Positions 8,229-17,481 of a DNA stretch of 64,000 bases are shown piece by piece. The notes under the pieces were generated by a model. The model did no database searches. It was not told the DNA's origin and saw nothing but the letters and a program-made list of their open reading frames with translations. Numbering within the stretch: the first letter of the stretch is position 1; the number at the start of each line of letters is the position of its first letter. The position numbers and the translations under genes were made by a program. Source of the stretch: Pelagicoccus enzymogenes (lineage in GTDB: Bacteria; Verrucomicrobiota; Verrucomicrobiia; Opitutales; Opitutaceae); NCBI RefSeq assembly GCF_014803405.1, contig NZ_JACYFG010000032.1, positions 124,001-188,000 of the forward strand. The letters are read 5' to 3'.

Positions 8229-9044
8229 CTATTCTCCTAGCTCGGAGACGCGAAAATCCGCGTAGCGGGCGGAGCGGGTCCACATATGGCGGAGTCCGAT
8301 ACGTCCTTGGGTGACAGGATCTAATGCGCTCGTATCCCAGATGAAACTACGACGTTTCTCTTCGTCTTTACCCTTGGGCTTCACGGAGAAGAGAAGTCGT
8401 TCGCCTATCTTTACCGCGGTGATTTCGTAAGTGACGCCTGGGATTATGAACCCGCCCACGGGTTGCCGCTCGCCTAGGCCTGTTTGTGGGAAGGTACGGT
8501 TGGGGCCGGTGGGATAGCGACGGGCATGTATGTACTGCTCACTTGACGAGTCGTCATCGTTCCCGAGGGCAGCGTAGCTGATGTGCAGCAAGTTCATGTT
8601 GTCGAAGTAGTGCCGCATGTAAGGAATTTCTCGATACTCTCTCCACTGGTAGATGTCTCGAGAGAAAATGTCTTCACCGTTTCCTTGGGCGTGCAGGTAG
8701 AGGATGTTCACGGCCCAGTTGACAGTATCCAATCTGGTGTAGTCGTATTGCACGAGAATGTCACCTTGGAATTCGCGCTTGGTCCAGAGTACGGCGTGGG
8801 AGGCATGGTCGTCGCGGACGTGGCCTGCTTGGAAGATGAGACCCTTTTCGCTGGGTCTTAGGTCGGCTTTGAGGCCGTCTAGAAACCAGTCTTCTGTCCA
8901 GTCGTCGGTGCCTGAGTATTGGAAGACTTTCTTCCATGGCAAGTCTTGGGAGGACGCGTAGAATGCGTTGGCACCGGGGTTCTCCGCTTGGGCAGGCAGT
9001 TGGGAAAAGAGCAGGGAAGCAAGCAGGGGGAGTTTCAGCTTCAT
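8229..9044 (-). CDS. Secreted DUF1961-family protein
   Basis: A 271-residue exported protein with a signal peptide (MKLKLPLLASLLFSQLPAQA). The rest is beta-strand-rich, in line with the concanavalin-like DUF1961 family: FQGDILVQYDYTRLD, a long NILYLHAQGNGEDIF segment, an RRYPTGPNRTFP loop and a C-terminal GRIGLRHMWTRSARYADFRVS strand pair. DUF1961 proteins are common near polysaccharide-degradation genes and are thought to be glycan-binding or lyase-like, but I know of no settled function. It lies 18 bases downstream of the PL25-like lyase at 9063-10442 on the same strand, so the two are very likely co-transcribed and act on the same extracellular substrate. Confidence 0.75.
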   Translation of the reverse strand: MKLKLPLLASLLFSQLPAQAENPGANAFYASSQDLPWKKVFQYSGTDDWTEDWFLDGLKADLRPSEKGLIFQAGHVRDDHASHAVLWTKREFQGDILVQYDYTRLDTVNWAVNILYLHAQGNGEDIFSRDIYQWREYREIPYMRHYFDNMNLLHISYAALGNDDDSSSEQYIHARRYPTGPNRTFPQTGLGERQPVGGFIIPGVTYEITAVKIGERLLFSVKPKGKDEEKRRSFIWDTSALDPVTQGRIGLRHMWTRSARYADFRVSELGE

Positions 9045-9062
9045 TTCGGAATTGTATGTCCG

Positions 9063-10442
9063 CTAGTCGTTTTTAACCGGAGGCAGCGCCTTTTGCGCTT
9101 CGGTCAGGATTTCCGCTTCGAAACGGCTCCGCTGGATGGCTCCGTTGTCGCCTACGAGGTAAACTCTGCGAAAATCGGAGTTGTCGACTTTGCGAGCCAC
9201 CAAGAGACGGGCATCGGGATGGGCGTTTTCGATGAAGTCGGAGATCATGAGGGTTCCGTCTTCGACCTCGAAATAGGTTTTTCCGGGGTTGAGGGTTTTG
9301 CCACCGTCTTTGCTGTTCCACCACCGGAGCTTTGTTCCTTCCGTCATGAGCACGTTGACGTTTTCCGGAGACGGTACGTGGAGATTTCCGCGTTTGCTAA
9401 GGGTTTTTTCGTCGCCGCCGTGGAACAGCCATTCCTCGCCGTTCCAGCGGCAGTGGTGCAGGAGCTTTGGCCCGCCCCAGGGCTTACCGTTTTCGTCGCC
9501 GAGATAGAGAAGGAAGTGAGGATAGCCTTTGGAGTCGAGAGCCAGGTCGCCGCCGTGCACCCACTTCTCGCCTGTGTTAACGGCTAAGGCATGCTGATCG
9601 GCGTATTCTTTGGTGAGCGGCATCTCGAGGACATCGCCGTGGATATTGCGCCAGAGCTGGTCCTCGGCGCTCATTACCATGTAGTAGCCGTTCTGACGCT
9701 CACCGACGTGTGGTGGGTCATTGCAAATATGGTAGTAGACGCGAGCCGCTATCTTGTCGCCGGGCGCCTTGAGGAATTTGAGGTACCAGGAATCGACCGC
9801 GGCGATGTCGGTGCGCCGTTTAGAAAGGGCGATGGAAACGACGTCCTCGAAGGTGCGGCCGTTGTCGGTGGAACGCTGGTAAACCCAGTTGCTTCGGTGT
9901 GCTCCATGGCGGAAGAAGAGGTAGATGTCGCCGTTGTCCATCTTGATGACTTGGCTGTAGGTGCCGAAGGGGGAGATGTTTTTCCGCATTTCCCAGCTCG
10001 TGATGTCGAATGGCTTCGTGCTGACGACATGGCGTTGCTCGCCGTTGTTGTAGTTGCCGAGCTTGTTTTCGCCGAGCCCGGCAGTTCCGCCGTGGCCGCC
10101 GTAGAAGATGTGGATGTAGCCTTCGTCGTCGATGACCATGGCTGGCTTGCCATGGTTGTCGATATTGCCGCGTTGTTCCATGGCGCTCTCGCCAGCGAGC
10201 AGAGGTCCTACCCATTCGCCGGTCTCGTGATTGTAGGATGCTACCCAAGCGTCCTCGTCGGGACCTTGGTAGGCCACATAGGTGACGCCGTTGTGGTGCA
10301 CTCCGGCGGGCGGGCCCACTGCATTGCCGTAACCGTTGTCGGTGAAGTAGTCGACCTTGTCGTCTTTCGCGGAAAGGGGCATTGCTGAAAGGAGAAAGCA
10401 CAAGCAGGGGAGCAAAGCTGTGGTGAGGTAGCGAGTTTGCAT
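9063..10442 (-). CDS. Secreted PL25-like BNR-4 polysaccharide lyase
   Basis: 459 residues from the ATG at 10442, which gives a good signal peptide (residues 1-25). The open frame extends further upstream but that part would overlap the divergent gene. The protein is a BNR-4 beta-propeller. His97 (NHGKP) and His117 (GGHGG) are 20 residues apart, and Tyr162 and Arg178 (FRHGAHRSNW) are 16 apart. The same spacings occur in the two other PL25-like proteins here and match, as I recall it, the catalytic His/His/Tyr/Arg set of the ulvan lyase PLSV_3936. Expected action is beta-elimination at uronic acid in a sulfated polysaccharide. It is followed by the DUF1961 gene and is divergent from the GH43-like gene. 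The 5' half of a paralogue survives as a pseudogene at 5822-6240. Confidence 0.78.
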   Translation of the reverse strand: MQTRYLTTALLPCLCFLLSAMPLSAKDDKVDYFTDNGYGNAVGPPAGVHHNGVTYVAYQGPDEDAWVASYNHETGEWVGPLLAGESAMEQRGNIDNHGKPAMVIDDEGYIHIFYGGHGGTAGLGENKLGNYNNGEQRHVVSTKPFDITSWEMRKNISPFGTYSQVIKMDNGDIYLFFRHGAHRSNWVYQRSTDNGRTFEDVVSIALSKRRTDIAAVDSWYLKFLKAPGDKIAARVYYHICNDPPHVGERQNGYYMVMSAEDQLWRNIHGDVLEMPLTKEYADQHALAVNTGEKWVHGGDLALDSKGYPHFLLYLGDENGKPWGGPKLLHHCRWNGEEWLFHGGDEKTLSKRGNLHVPSPENVNVLMTEGTKLRWWNSKDGGKTLNPGKTYFEVEDGTLMISDFIENAHPDARLLVARKVDNSDFRRVYLVGDNGAIQRSRFEAEILTEAQKALPPVKND

Positions 10443-10602
10443 ACGTCTTCGTATTATTGAGGCTGAACGGATAGGTTGCTGATTCGTTCTGCACCATCCC
10501 AGTAGTCTGTCATCGATACTTATCGAGCTTCTTGTGCATTGGCTGAACTCTTGAGAGAACAACGGCGGTATCGCCGTTTCACCCAACCCTCTCGACAACA
10601 AC
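10443..10602. promoter_or_regulatory. Divergent promoter region, lyase / GH43-like gene
   Basis: This 160-base spacer separates two divergent secreted-enzyme genes. Positions 10511-10583 are a related copy of 6284-6356, and homology continues at lower quality towards the lyase start. An inverted pair ACGGCGGTA / TCGCCGTTT sits at about 10562-10579. No sigma-70 boxes can be assigned with confidence. Confidence 0.45.
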
Positions 10603-11580
10603 ATGAATCGAATAGAGCTATCCGTAATCATCATTGCACTTGCTAGCGCGACCTTTGTTTCCGGTCGTGCCGAAACCGCTTCTGGCGACAGCGATCCCAT
10701 GCTCGATTGGCATCGCCCAGTGGATGCGAACGTTTTCGTGACCAGCATGGGCAACAACCATGACTCCATCCTTTTCCACGAACCGGAGAGCGAGTTCCCG
10801 TACTACATGATCATCAGTCATACGCCCGAGAAGGCTTACCTTTGGCGGACTAAGAGCTTCTCCTGGAGCAGCGAAGACTGGGAGCTAGTATCCGACAATT
10901 ACAAAATCGGCGATCACTATGAGTACGACGATGGTATCAAGGTGGGTGGGACTTATTACATCTACGAGAGCGGTCAGGTATTCACTTATTCAGGACAATT
11001 GGAGGAATCTAGTGGCAAGTGGAAAGTGGCAGGAAGCTTTCCCAAAAAGCAGTGCGATGACCTTGGAGTTTTCTACGAGGATGGTTTGTTTCACATCTTT
11101 GGCGAACATGGACACTTCCCGCACGGTCCGGACGGAACGAGTCTCGCTCATTTCACCTCGGAGACCGGCTTGGGTGATTGGAAGCTGGTTAACCCTAAAG
11201 CGGTCGATCCCAATCCTGATGGAGGTCACGCCTACGGCGTGGGGGATCCCACTATTGAGAGGATCGGCGATTTCTATTACATTTTTTGCGACCGAGAGTC
11301 GGTGGGAAGTCCTTATAAGGTTACGGCATGGCGATCTAAGAGCTTGTACGAGTCGTTTGAATACTTGGGCGTTGCGATCGCGCCCCGCTCGGACGAGGTC
11401 GACGATTGGGACAACTACCGTATCCAAGATCCAGACATACTGTACGTCCCCGAGCTTGGACGCTACGTAATGTCGTGCAACATGATGGACGTAGACGGGA
11501 ATCCGGGTGGAGATTTCCCTGGAGTTAAAGGTGGTGGCACGCGTGTCATTGGTGTCTTTTATTCGGGTAAATCGGAGTGA
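10603..11580 (+). CDS. Secreted GH43-like five-bladed beta-propeller glycosidase
   Basis: 325 residues with a signal peptide (residues 1-24, cleavage near GRAETA). Five repeats typical of GH43/GH32-type propellers follow: NNHDSILFHE, YEYDDGIKVGGTYYIYES, CDDLGVFYEDGLFHIFGEHGH, YGVGDPTIERIGDFYYIFCD and RIQDPDILYVPELGRYVMS. Acidic residues in the strand-turn positions could form the usual Asp/Asp/Glu catalytic set, but I cannot assign them without an alignment. GH43-type enzymes commonly release xylose, arabinose or galactose, and in an ulvan setting beta-xylosidase action would fit, though this is inference. It is divergent from the PL25-like gene and followed after 170 bases by a sugar-phosphate isomerase gene on the same strand. 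Confidence 0.65.
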   Translation: MNRIELSVIIIALASATFVSGRAETASGDSDPMLDWHRPVDANVFVTSMGNNHDSILFHEPESEFPYYMIISHTPEKAYLWRTKSFSWSSEDWELVSDNYKIGDHYEYDDGIKVGGTYYIYESGQVFTYSGQLEESSGKWKVAGSFPKKQCDDLGVFYEDGLFHIFGEHGHFPHGPDGTSLAHFTSETGLGDWKLVNPKAVDPNPDGGHAYGVGDPTIERIGDFYYIFCDRESVGSPYKVTAWRSKSLYESFEYLGVAIAPRSDEVDDWDNYRIQDPDILYVPELGRYVMSCNMMDVDGNPGGDFPGVKGGGTRVIGVFYSGKSE

Positions 11581-11750
11581 CTTAGGCGGTTTCGTTCGGC
11601 CGAGCGATCTCGCGGAGCTCGTTGCTCGGGCAAAGGGGGCAAATTTTCAAAAAACTGTTGTACTGCCTAAGCCTGAACCGTAGACCGAAGCCCGACTGCT
11701 TAAGGTGACGAGTCCCATCTAGGACTTGTTCGAAACCCAGAAAGGTAAAA

Positions 11751-12392
11751 ATGAAAATTGCACTAATTAACGAAAACAGCCAAGCGGGCAAAAACTGCGT
11801 TGTTGAAACGGCGCTCAAGAAGGTCGTGGAGCCGATGGGACACGAGGTTTTCAACTACGGGATGTATACCGCGGAAGATAGCGAGCAGCTGACCTACGTT
11901 CAGAACGGCATTCTGGCAGCTGTGTTGCTGAACTCGGGAGCGGCCGATTTCGTGGTTACCGGCTGCGGTACGGGCGAGGGTGCCCTCGTTGCCCTGAACG
12001 CTTTCCCAGGGGTGATTTGCGGTCATGCTCAGGACCCTGTTGACGCATTCTTGTTTTCGCAGATCAATGCGGGTAACGCTCTCTCGATGCCGTTCGCCAA
12101 AGGCTTTGGTTGGGCGGGCGAGCTCAACATCGAATACATCTTCGAAAAGCTCTTCGGTCAGGAAATGGGTATCGGTTACCCGAAGGAGCGGGCGGCGATC
12201 ATGGCCAAGAATCGCGGTATCCTCAACGATGTGAAAGCGATCACCCATACGGATTTGGTGACGATCCTGCAAAAGCTCGACCAGGACCTCGTGAAAGGCG
12301 CCCTTGGGGGAGCGAAGTTCAAGGAGTACTTCTATGCCAACGCTACCAACGATGAGATCAAGGAGGCCGTCAAGGCCATCATCGGCGAGTAG
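11751..12392 (+). CDS. RpiB/LacA/LacB-family sugar-phosphate isomerase
   Basis: 213 residues, cytoplasmic, no signal peptide. The family core is clear: an N-terminal KIALINENS strand, the GCGTGEG active-site loop at 71-77 with Cys72, then GVICGHAQDPVDAFLFSQINAGNALSMPF. RpiB interconverts ribose-5-P and ribulose-5-P, while LacAB and related enzymes act on other sugar phosphates. The length is above classical RpiB (about 150 residues) because of a C-terminal helical tail of about 60 residues, so the substrate may differ. Being inside a polysaccharide locus, it probably handles a pentose or deoxyhexose intermediate (inference). AGAAAGG 5 bases before the ATG is a plausible ribosome-binding site. 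A terminator follows at 12427. Confidence 0.85.
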   Translation: MKIALINENSQAGKNCVVETALKKVVEPMGHEVFNYGMYTAEDSEQLTYVQNGILAAVLLNSGAADFVVTGCGTGEGALVALNAFPGVICGHAQDPVDAFLFSQINAGNALSMPFAKGFGWAGELNIEYIFEKLFGQEMGIGYPKERAAIMAKNRGILNDVKAITHTDLVTILQKLDQDLVKGALGGAKFKEYFYANATNDEIKEAVKAIIGE

Positions 12393-12426
12393 GGCTCTGA
12401 GAGCATCGTTTTACGCATTTAACAAG

Positions 12427-12458
12427 GACCTGGCTTCTGCAAAGTGGCTGGGTCTTTT
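12427..12458 (+). terminator. Rho-independent terminator after the isomerase gene
   Basis: GACCTGGCT (12427-12435) pairs, using three G-T wobbles, with GGCTGGGTC (12446-12454), followed directly by TTTT. It lies 35 bases after the stop codon. Confidence 0.65.
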
Positions 12459-12652
12459 CGTATCGAAAAAGTGGAAACAGAATGGGATGTAAGGGTGGAC
12501 TCCGGTACAGACGGCATTGCAGGATCTTAGATAAGCCTTCTCTAAGGGCAAATGGAGATCAGGCCTCCGCGGTCTGCAGCGAGCTGCAACCCTACTAGTC
12601 GTTTCCATACTTGTATCCAAATTTTGTTACCCCTAACCAGAGATTCCGCGAT

Positions 12653-13633
12653 ATGATAGGTTATAAAAACGCAGCTGGGCTTCCGCTCGTTTTAGTGCTG
12701 GCCGCATGCAGCCCAAAGGCGGACAGCGAAATCCTCGTCGAGACGTCCTATGAACTGGGCCGCTATTCGGCAGTGGGTCATTCCGTCGAGCGGAAAAATT
12801 CAGTGATCTATGAATCCTTTGAAGGTGGTGGCTGGAACGCTCAGAACACCACTTTGAGCATAAGCGAACACAAACCAGGGCTCGACGAATCCTTGCCGCA
12901 GAATTTTCTGTTCCCCCAGTTGCAGGGGCCTCATTCGTTTGCGGCCGAGAAGTCGATAGTGCGTTTCGGCGAGTACGCCGCTAAGCTGCATTGGAAGAGC
13001 GGCAATCCGAGCCAATGGAATGGCGATCCGCTAAAGCTGGATAATACGGACCGCAAAGCGATGTTCCACGGCCATAAAGCGAGCAGTAGTAAAGCTACCG
13101 TTTGGTATGGATTTAGCGTCTACTTTCCAAGCGAGGGAACGCGTATAACTGGAGACCAATCTGCCCTGTTTTTCCAAATACATGGCTCGCGAGATAAAAA
13201 CGGGGAGCCCAACCGGATACCGCCGCTCTCCATCAACCTTGTTGCGGATGGATTCAAGTTTGGCTATTCCTGGGACAGTGCAGCGTCGAGCACCAGCACA
13301 ATTGGGGAGGGAGATGTGGATTATGTCGTTCCTACCAACGTGTCGGACTATCAGGACCGTTGGCTCGATGTAGTCATCAAGGTCAATACCAACCCATTGG
13401 AAGAGAAAGGCTCTTTTAAAATATGGTTCGATGGAGAACTCATCACCAGTCGCGAGAACATTCGATTTGGATACAACGACCAGCAGGGGATTTATCCTTC
13501 GTTTGGTTGGTACATTACCGGCCAGAGCGCGTATCGAGACGGAGACATGATCCTTTACCTCGATGAGGTGAGAATGGTTGAAGGCGAGGATGTTGGCTAC
13601 TTCGACGTGGCACCGGGATTTTTCTCCCGGTAA
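12653..13633 (+). CDS. Lipoprotein, PL20/heparin-lyase-I-like polysaccharide lyase
   Basis: About 326 residues from the ATG at 12653, chosen because it puts a short lipoprotein signal with the lipobox LAAC right at the N-terminus. An upstream in-frame start at 12611 would displace it. After the lipid-anchoring Cys the protein is a beta-jelly-roll of the Polysacc_lyase (PF14099) type: AAKLHWKSGNPSQWN, a VWYGFSVYFPSEGTRI strand, SALFFQIHGSRD, PPLSINLVADGFKFGY, and a C-terminal DGDMILYLDEVRM strand. PF14099 includes PL20 glucuronan lyases and related enzymes cutting at glucuronic acid, which fits a uronate-rich substrate. It is likely surface or periplasm anchored. It ends at a strong bidirectional terminator shared with the TonB receptor gene. 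Confidence 0.72.
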   Translation: MIGYKNAAGLPLVLVLAACSPKADSEILVETSYELGRYSAVGHSVERKNSVIYESFEGGGWNAQNTTLSISEHKPGLDESLPQNFLFPQLQGPHSFAAEKSIVRFGEYAAKLHWKSGNPSQWNGDPLKLDNTDRKAMFHGHKASSSKATVWYGFSVYFPSEGTRITGDQSALFFQIHGSRDKNGEPNRIPPLSINLVADGFKFGYSWDSAASSTSTIGEGDVDYVVPTNVSDYQDRWLDVVIKVNTNPLEEKGSFKIWFDGELITSRENIRFGYNDQQGIYPSFGWYITGQSAYRDGDMILYLDEVRMVEGEDVGYFDVAPGFFSR

Positions 13634-13695
13634 GCGACACTTCGAGCGATTTTGCCAATGGTGCCATTGTTTGTAGTATCGGTTTATAAACAAAA

Positions 13696-13727
13696 GCCCG
13701 ATGCTTGAGAAGCATCGGGCAGTTTTT
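13696..13727. terminator. Strong bidirectional terminator
   Basis: GCCCGATGCTT (13696-13706) pairs perfectly with AAGCATCGGGC (13710-13720) around a GAG loop, with T-rich sequence on one side and A-rich on the other. It separates the convergent PL20-like gene and TonB-receptor gene and can serve both. Confidence 0.9.
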
Positions 13728-13752
13728 ATTTAAATCCCTAGGAGTTTTTGTC

Positions 13753-16700
13753 CTAAAACTCGAATGTTGAGCGAAGCGTGAAGGTTCTTTCCGCAGGGAT
13801 ACTGTACACTGGGAAGCTGCCGTCCGGGTTTGCGACTACAGGTACCAGGTCGTCCTCGTTGAGCGCGTTGTTGATGTTCAACTGGAGGGTCCAATCGACG
13901 CGATCTTCGAAGAGCTTGCGTTTGTAGCGGACGAAGGCGTCGATCTTCAGCTGATCCGGTCCGAAGTAGGGGCTCGTCACGTCGGGCCTGTATTCGCCGA
14001 GCTCCGTATCGAAGATCTGCGGAAATCCGATGGCGACATCATCTTGCCAACGTGCTCCGCCGCCGACGGTCCACCCCTTGAGCGAGCTATCGTCAGCGAA
14101 CCTGTAGTTGGTGAAGACATTAAACCTCCACTCGCGTACTTGGTCGATCGAAGTGGAACCGTCTTGAAGCTGGGCCAATTGCAAGCTCGAGATGTAGGTG
14201 TCCATTTGATCTTCAATCGTAGTTTCGTTTGACGGATTGAACTTGAACCTTCCAAACGCGCTCTCTTCCCAGACTGCCGCCCGGTTGAACTCGCCGTAGA
14301 GGTATTCCGTAACTGCGGGGGCGCTGTTATTGCGTGTTACCTCCTGTTTGGCAGCATTCATGGAGATCGTCCAGTTAGATGTAAGGTTGCCAACCATCTC
14401 GAGCTCGAAGCCTTTAGATACACCGTCGCTGGTAACCGACAGATTGTCTGGAGCATCAAATTGTAGCAATCCGTTGGTGTCCGTAGTGATGTTCCATCCG
14501 TCTTTGATGACTTGAGGAAAATCCGGGTAATTGCGCAGCAACTCGATATCGGCTTGGTTTCCTGGATTCACCGCGATCACCTCTTCGATTTGGTTGATGA
14601 AGCGGACTTCCTGACCGATGATGCCAGTCAAACCATTAAGAGAGCTATCGCTTCTAAGCGACTGTACGGTTTCATAGACGTTCGCCCGGATCGAGATGTT
14701 GTCATCGAATAGAGCGACTGAGACCCCGTACTCTTTAGTTTCGCCGAGCGGCGCGCTGAGAGCTCTGTCGAAGAAATCGTGTCTGACTCGATTGCTTGCG
14801 ACTCGGTTTTCCGCTTCCGCGTAGTGAAGACTGAGTCGATTGATCGGGCCGAGATTTTCCACGATAGACTGCGGCATGTGGGCTACGACTCCCCAAGAGA
14901 AAGTCGTGTCCTGATAGGGGTCTCCGCTTGGGCTTGCTACAAAGGATGGATCGTCCAGCAATACCGCTCCATCGGCTCCACGGGGCACTCCGTCCAAAGC
15001 GAATGATTTTACTTCATCGTCTCTCCAGCCGTAGGTGGCAACCAAGTGGTCATCGAGGAAACGGCTGTTGAAGATGATGGCTTTCGATGTCCGTTCCAAA
15101 CGGTTCAGGCCTGCGTTTGTAATTGGATTTTGGATAACGCCAAATTCCCTCGTTACCCAAGCATCGTCGTTGTAGCTGTAAGTTCGCATGCTGCGGGAAT
15201 TACCAACGTTTAGTAAAGGCAAGCGCTCGATTAAGTCGGCGTTCGAGGGACTAGCAGCGTCCTTCAGCGAGTCTCCGAGGTAAACGATTCCCCCGAGGGA
15301 GCGGAAGGTTCTATTTCCAACATTGCCAATCCCGCCCAGGGTAAGCCCACCATCGGGTTTGCGATTGAACTCAACGTAGTCATCGCCCCATGCGTACTGC
15401 AGACCTCCTAGCGACTCATTCTTTTCCTCCCGTTTCTCGAAGAGTGCTGTAACGGTGTGGTCGCCAATGATTTTTCCGAGAAGCCCTTCGAACTTATCAG
15501 TGGCCTTCAGGTTAAAGAAGCCGGTCGCTCGGTAAGTATCGCTTTCAGTGGTCGCTTCATCCCAGTCTCCGCCGGCCCAGGAGATCATGGGGCGACCAAA
15601 GTTGGGGTTTGGGTTCCCATCGGGGAGTACCGTATTCACGTCGATCTGCAAATTGTAGGAGCGCGCTCCTCCGAAGAGGGAGTGGCTCGCCAGGTCCACC
15701 GACTGCGAGTCGAAAGCGAATTCGATACCCGCTTGCTTGTCCAAGAAGAGTTGTTCCGCGGTCAAGCTGATGGAATCGAAGTCCATGCTCGACCCCTTGT
15801 TGTCTCCATCTAGCAGATTGTTCCGGAAGTCCAGGATAGATTCGTCGGTTACGGCACGATTTGCGAACTGATTGGCGATCGCTTCGTTTTGTCCGTTGTT
15901 GTAGTAGCGTTGATTCTGTCCAGTGCCTCGAAGCGTTGCGAACGCTCTGAGCTCTCTATCGCTCGAATCGCTCGGTGTGAAATTTGGATGCCTGAATATC
16001 AAGAAGGCCTCCGCATTGCTAGGGTTGCGACTGGCGTCCACCTCGCCGGAACCAGCAACCGACCAAACGACCGGTGAGCCTACGATCGGACCCAATGGGC
16101 CGAAATAGGCACCGTAGGGACTGAGCGCTGGAGTCGCAATCGCGTCGTGAACGGGCTTCACTAAGCCCTCAGGGTGGGCCAAGGGATCCCACCACATGGT
16201 CAAGCTGTCAACCGGAGCGAATTGGCGAGGCTGGTTGGCATCGATCTCCCCGCTTTCTACGTTCAGCTTGAACGTCAGATCTTCGGTGGGGCGGTAGGCT
16301 AGGGTCGCGAAGATGCGTTCATCACGCTCGAAGGCCGGTTTTTGCTGGTATTTGGTATCCTCATACAGGGCAGCGAACCGGACGGCGAGCTTTTCGTTGA
16401 TGAGCCGGCTTACATCGAGGCTGCTGCGCAGCGAACCGTATGAGCCATAGCTAAGGCTCACGCTATCGCGGTCTTCGAAAATGGGGCTGATTAAACCAGT
16501 ATTGATAATGCCTGCGGGACTTCCGACTCCGAAGAGGATCGAATTCGCTCCTCGGTTTACGGTGACGCTGTCCGTATTGTAGCTGTCCATGGGAATAAGG
16601 CTCTCGAAGTAATCACGGGTTATGGTTGCTCCGGCTAAGCCTCTCACGCGCGTGGTCGCGTTGATCTCGATGGGGCGCTCAGTGAATTCGCGTTCGTTGT

Positions 16701-17481
16701 TTCGACCGGCGTCGTCGGAGAAGTTACCCATCGGTCCGGCGACTTCGGTGCTCGCTGTGTGTACGAGCAACTGCTTTAGATCGGTGGATTGCGTGTCATC
16801 GAGGAAGTCCTTTGTTACGACGCTGATCGACGAGGCGACATCTTTGAGCTTCGTGTTCAGTCGAGTGCCAGCGAGCGTGGAGGAGGCTCGATAGCCTTCG
16901 TTGCTCGAAGCCTCGACTGTAAAAGGCGAGAGTTCGAATACGTTCTCATCCTCGTTCGCATCGCTGTCTTGTCCGGATGCGGTGGCAAAGATGCCAGCAG
17001 CGGAAAGGGCGGCGAACGCTTTGCGCAAGAACGGCCGTTTCTGGTTTTGTTGACCTAAGGTCTCACTTGTTAATGGGGGCATATCAGAGTTCTGGTGTTT
17101 GTTAGTTCTAATGGTTGTAGTTTCTTTTCGACTACGATTAGCATTTTTACCAACTTGCCTGACAGTGATCGCATAGGTGCCGGAATTGGAGTCTGTATAC
17201 AGTTTCAATCCGGTATCCTTCAGCATCGTTTCGAAAGCCTCCTCGATGGTGAAATGGCCATGGACCGACGAGGTTACGACGTTTTTGACAACGTCGGGAC
17301 TGTACAGCATGTCGATTTCGCATTGCTCGGCGGCTTTCTTGAGGGTCTGAATTGCTTTTCCTGCAGGTACCGAAAAGGAGTGTTTACCGTTTTGATAGTC
17401 TGAGGAGTGCGTAGGTGTAGCGGCCACTAATCCAACCACCCCGAAAAGTATCCGGACAAAGAAAGGCATCAGGCCATTCAT
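13753..17481 (-). CDS. TonB-dependent receptor with N-terminal STN signalling domain
   Basis: About 1242 residues from the ATG at 17481 (a GTG at 17523 would add 14). The order is: signal peptide (1-27), an STN domain at about 32-108 (VPAGKAIQTLKKAAEQCEID to KLYTDSNSGTYAITV), a basic linker, then at 148-171 a second signal-peptide-like segment beginning KRPFLRKAFAAL. After that come the plug (ELSPFTVEASSNEGYRASST, LAGTRLNTKLKDVASSISVV) and a long beta-barrel ending in phenylalanine (TLRSTFEF). STN receptors pass a binding signal to a FecR-type anti-sigma factor, and the genes for FecR and the ECF sigma factor lie just upstream on the same strand. The ligand is probably an oligosaccharide from this locus (inference). 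The internal signal-like segment suggests fusion of an STN module onto a conventional receptor. Confidence 0.9.
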   Translation of the reverse strand: MNGLMPFFVRILFGVVGLVAATPTHSSDYQNGKHSFSVPAGKAIQTLKKAAEQCEIDMLYSPDVVKNVVTSSVHGHFTIEEAFETMLKDTGLKLYTDSNSGTYAITVRQVGKNANRSRKETTTIRTNKHQNSDMPPLTSETLGQQNQKRPFLRKAFAALSAAGIFATASGQDSDANEDENVFELSPFTVEASSNEGYRASSTLAGTRLNTKLKDVASSISVVTKDFLDDTQSTDLKQLLVHTASTEVAGPMGNFSDDAGRNNEREFTERPIEINATTRVRGLAGATITRDYFESLIPMDSYNTDSVTVNRGANSILFGVGSPAGIINTGLISPIFEDRDSVSLSYGSYGSLRSSLDVSRLINEKLAVRFAALYEDTKYQQKPAFERDERIFATLAYRPTEDLTFKLNVESGEIDANQPRQFAPVDSLTMWWDPLAHPEGLVKPVHDAIATPALSPYGAYFGPLGPIVGSPVVWSVAGSGEVDASRNPSNAEAFLIFRHPNFTPSDSSDRELRAFATLRGTGQNQRYYNNGQNEAIANQFANRAVTDESILDFRNNLLDGDNKGSSMDFDSISLTAEQLFLDKQAGIEFAFDSQSVDLASHSLFGGARSYNLQIDVNTVLPDGNPNPNFGRPMISWAGGDWDEATTESDTYRATGFFNLKATDKFEGLLGKIIGDHTVTALFEKREEKNESLGGLQYAWGDDYVEFNRKPDGGLTLGGIGNVGNRTFRSLGGIVYLGDSLKDAASPSNADLIERLPLLNVGNSRSMRTYSYNDDAWVTREFGVIQNPITNAGLNRLERTSKAIIFNSRFLDDHLVATYGWRDDEVKSFALDGVPRGADGAVLLDDPSFVASPSGDPYQDTTFSWGVVAHMPQSIVENLGPINRLSLHYAEAENRVASNRVRHDFFDRALSAPLGETKEYGVSVALFDDNISIRANVYETVQSLRSDSSLNGLTGIIGQEVRFINQIEEVIAVNPGNQADIELLRNYPDFPQVIKDGWNITTDTNGLLQFDAPDNLSVTSDGVSKGFELEMVGNLTSNWTISMNAAKQEVTRNNSAPAVTEYLYGEFNRAAVWEESAFGRFKFNPSNETTIEDQMDTYISSLQLAQLQDGSTSIDQVREWRFNVFTNYRFADDSSLKGWTVGGGARWQDDVAIGFPQIFDTELGEYRPDVTSPYFGPDQLKIDAFVRYKRKLFEDRVDWTLQLNINNALNEDDLVPVVANPDGSFPVYSIPAERTFTLRSTFEF

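Noticed and set aside
10443-10769. Longer N-terminus for the PL25-like lyase (start at 10769)
   Set aside because: It would overlap the divergent GH43-like gene and bury the signal peptide that starts at 10442.
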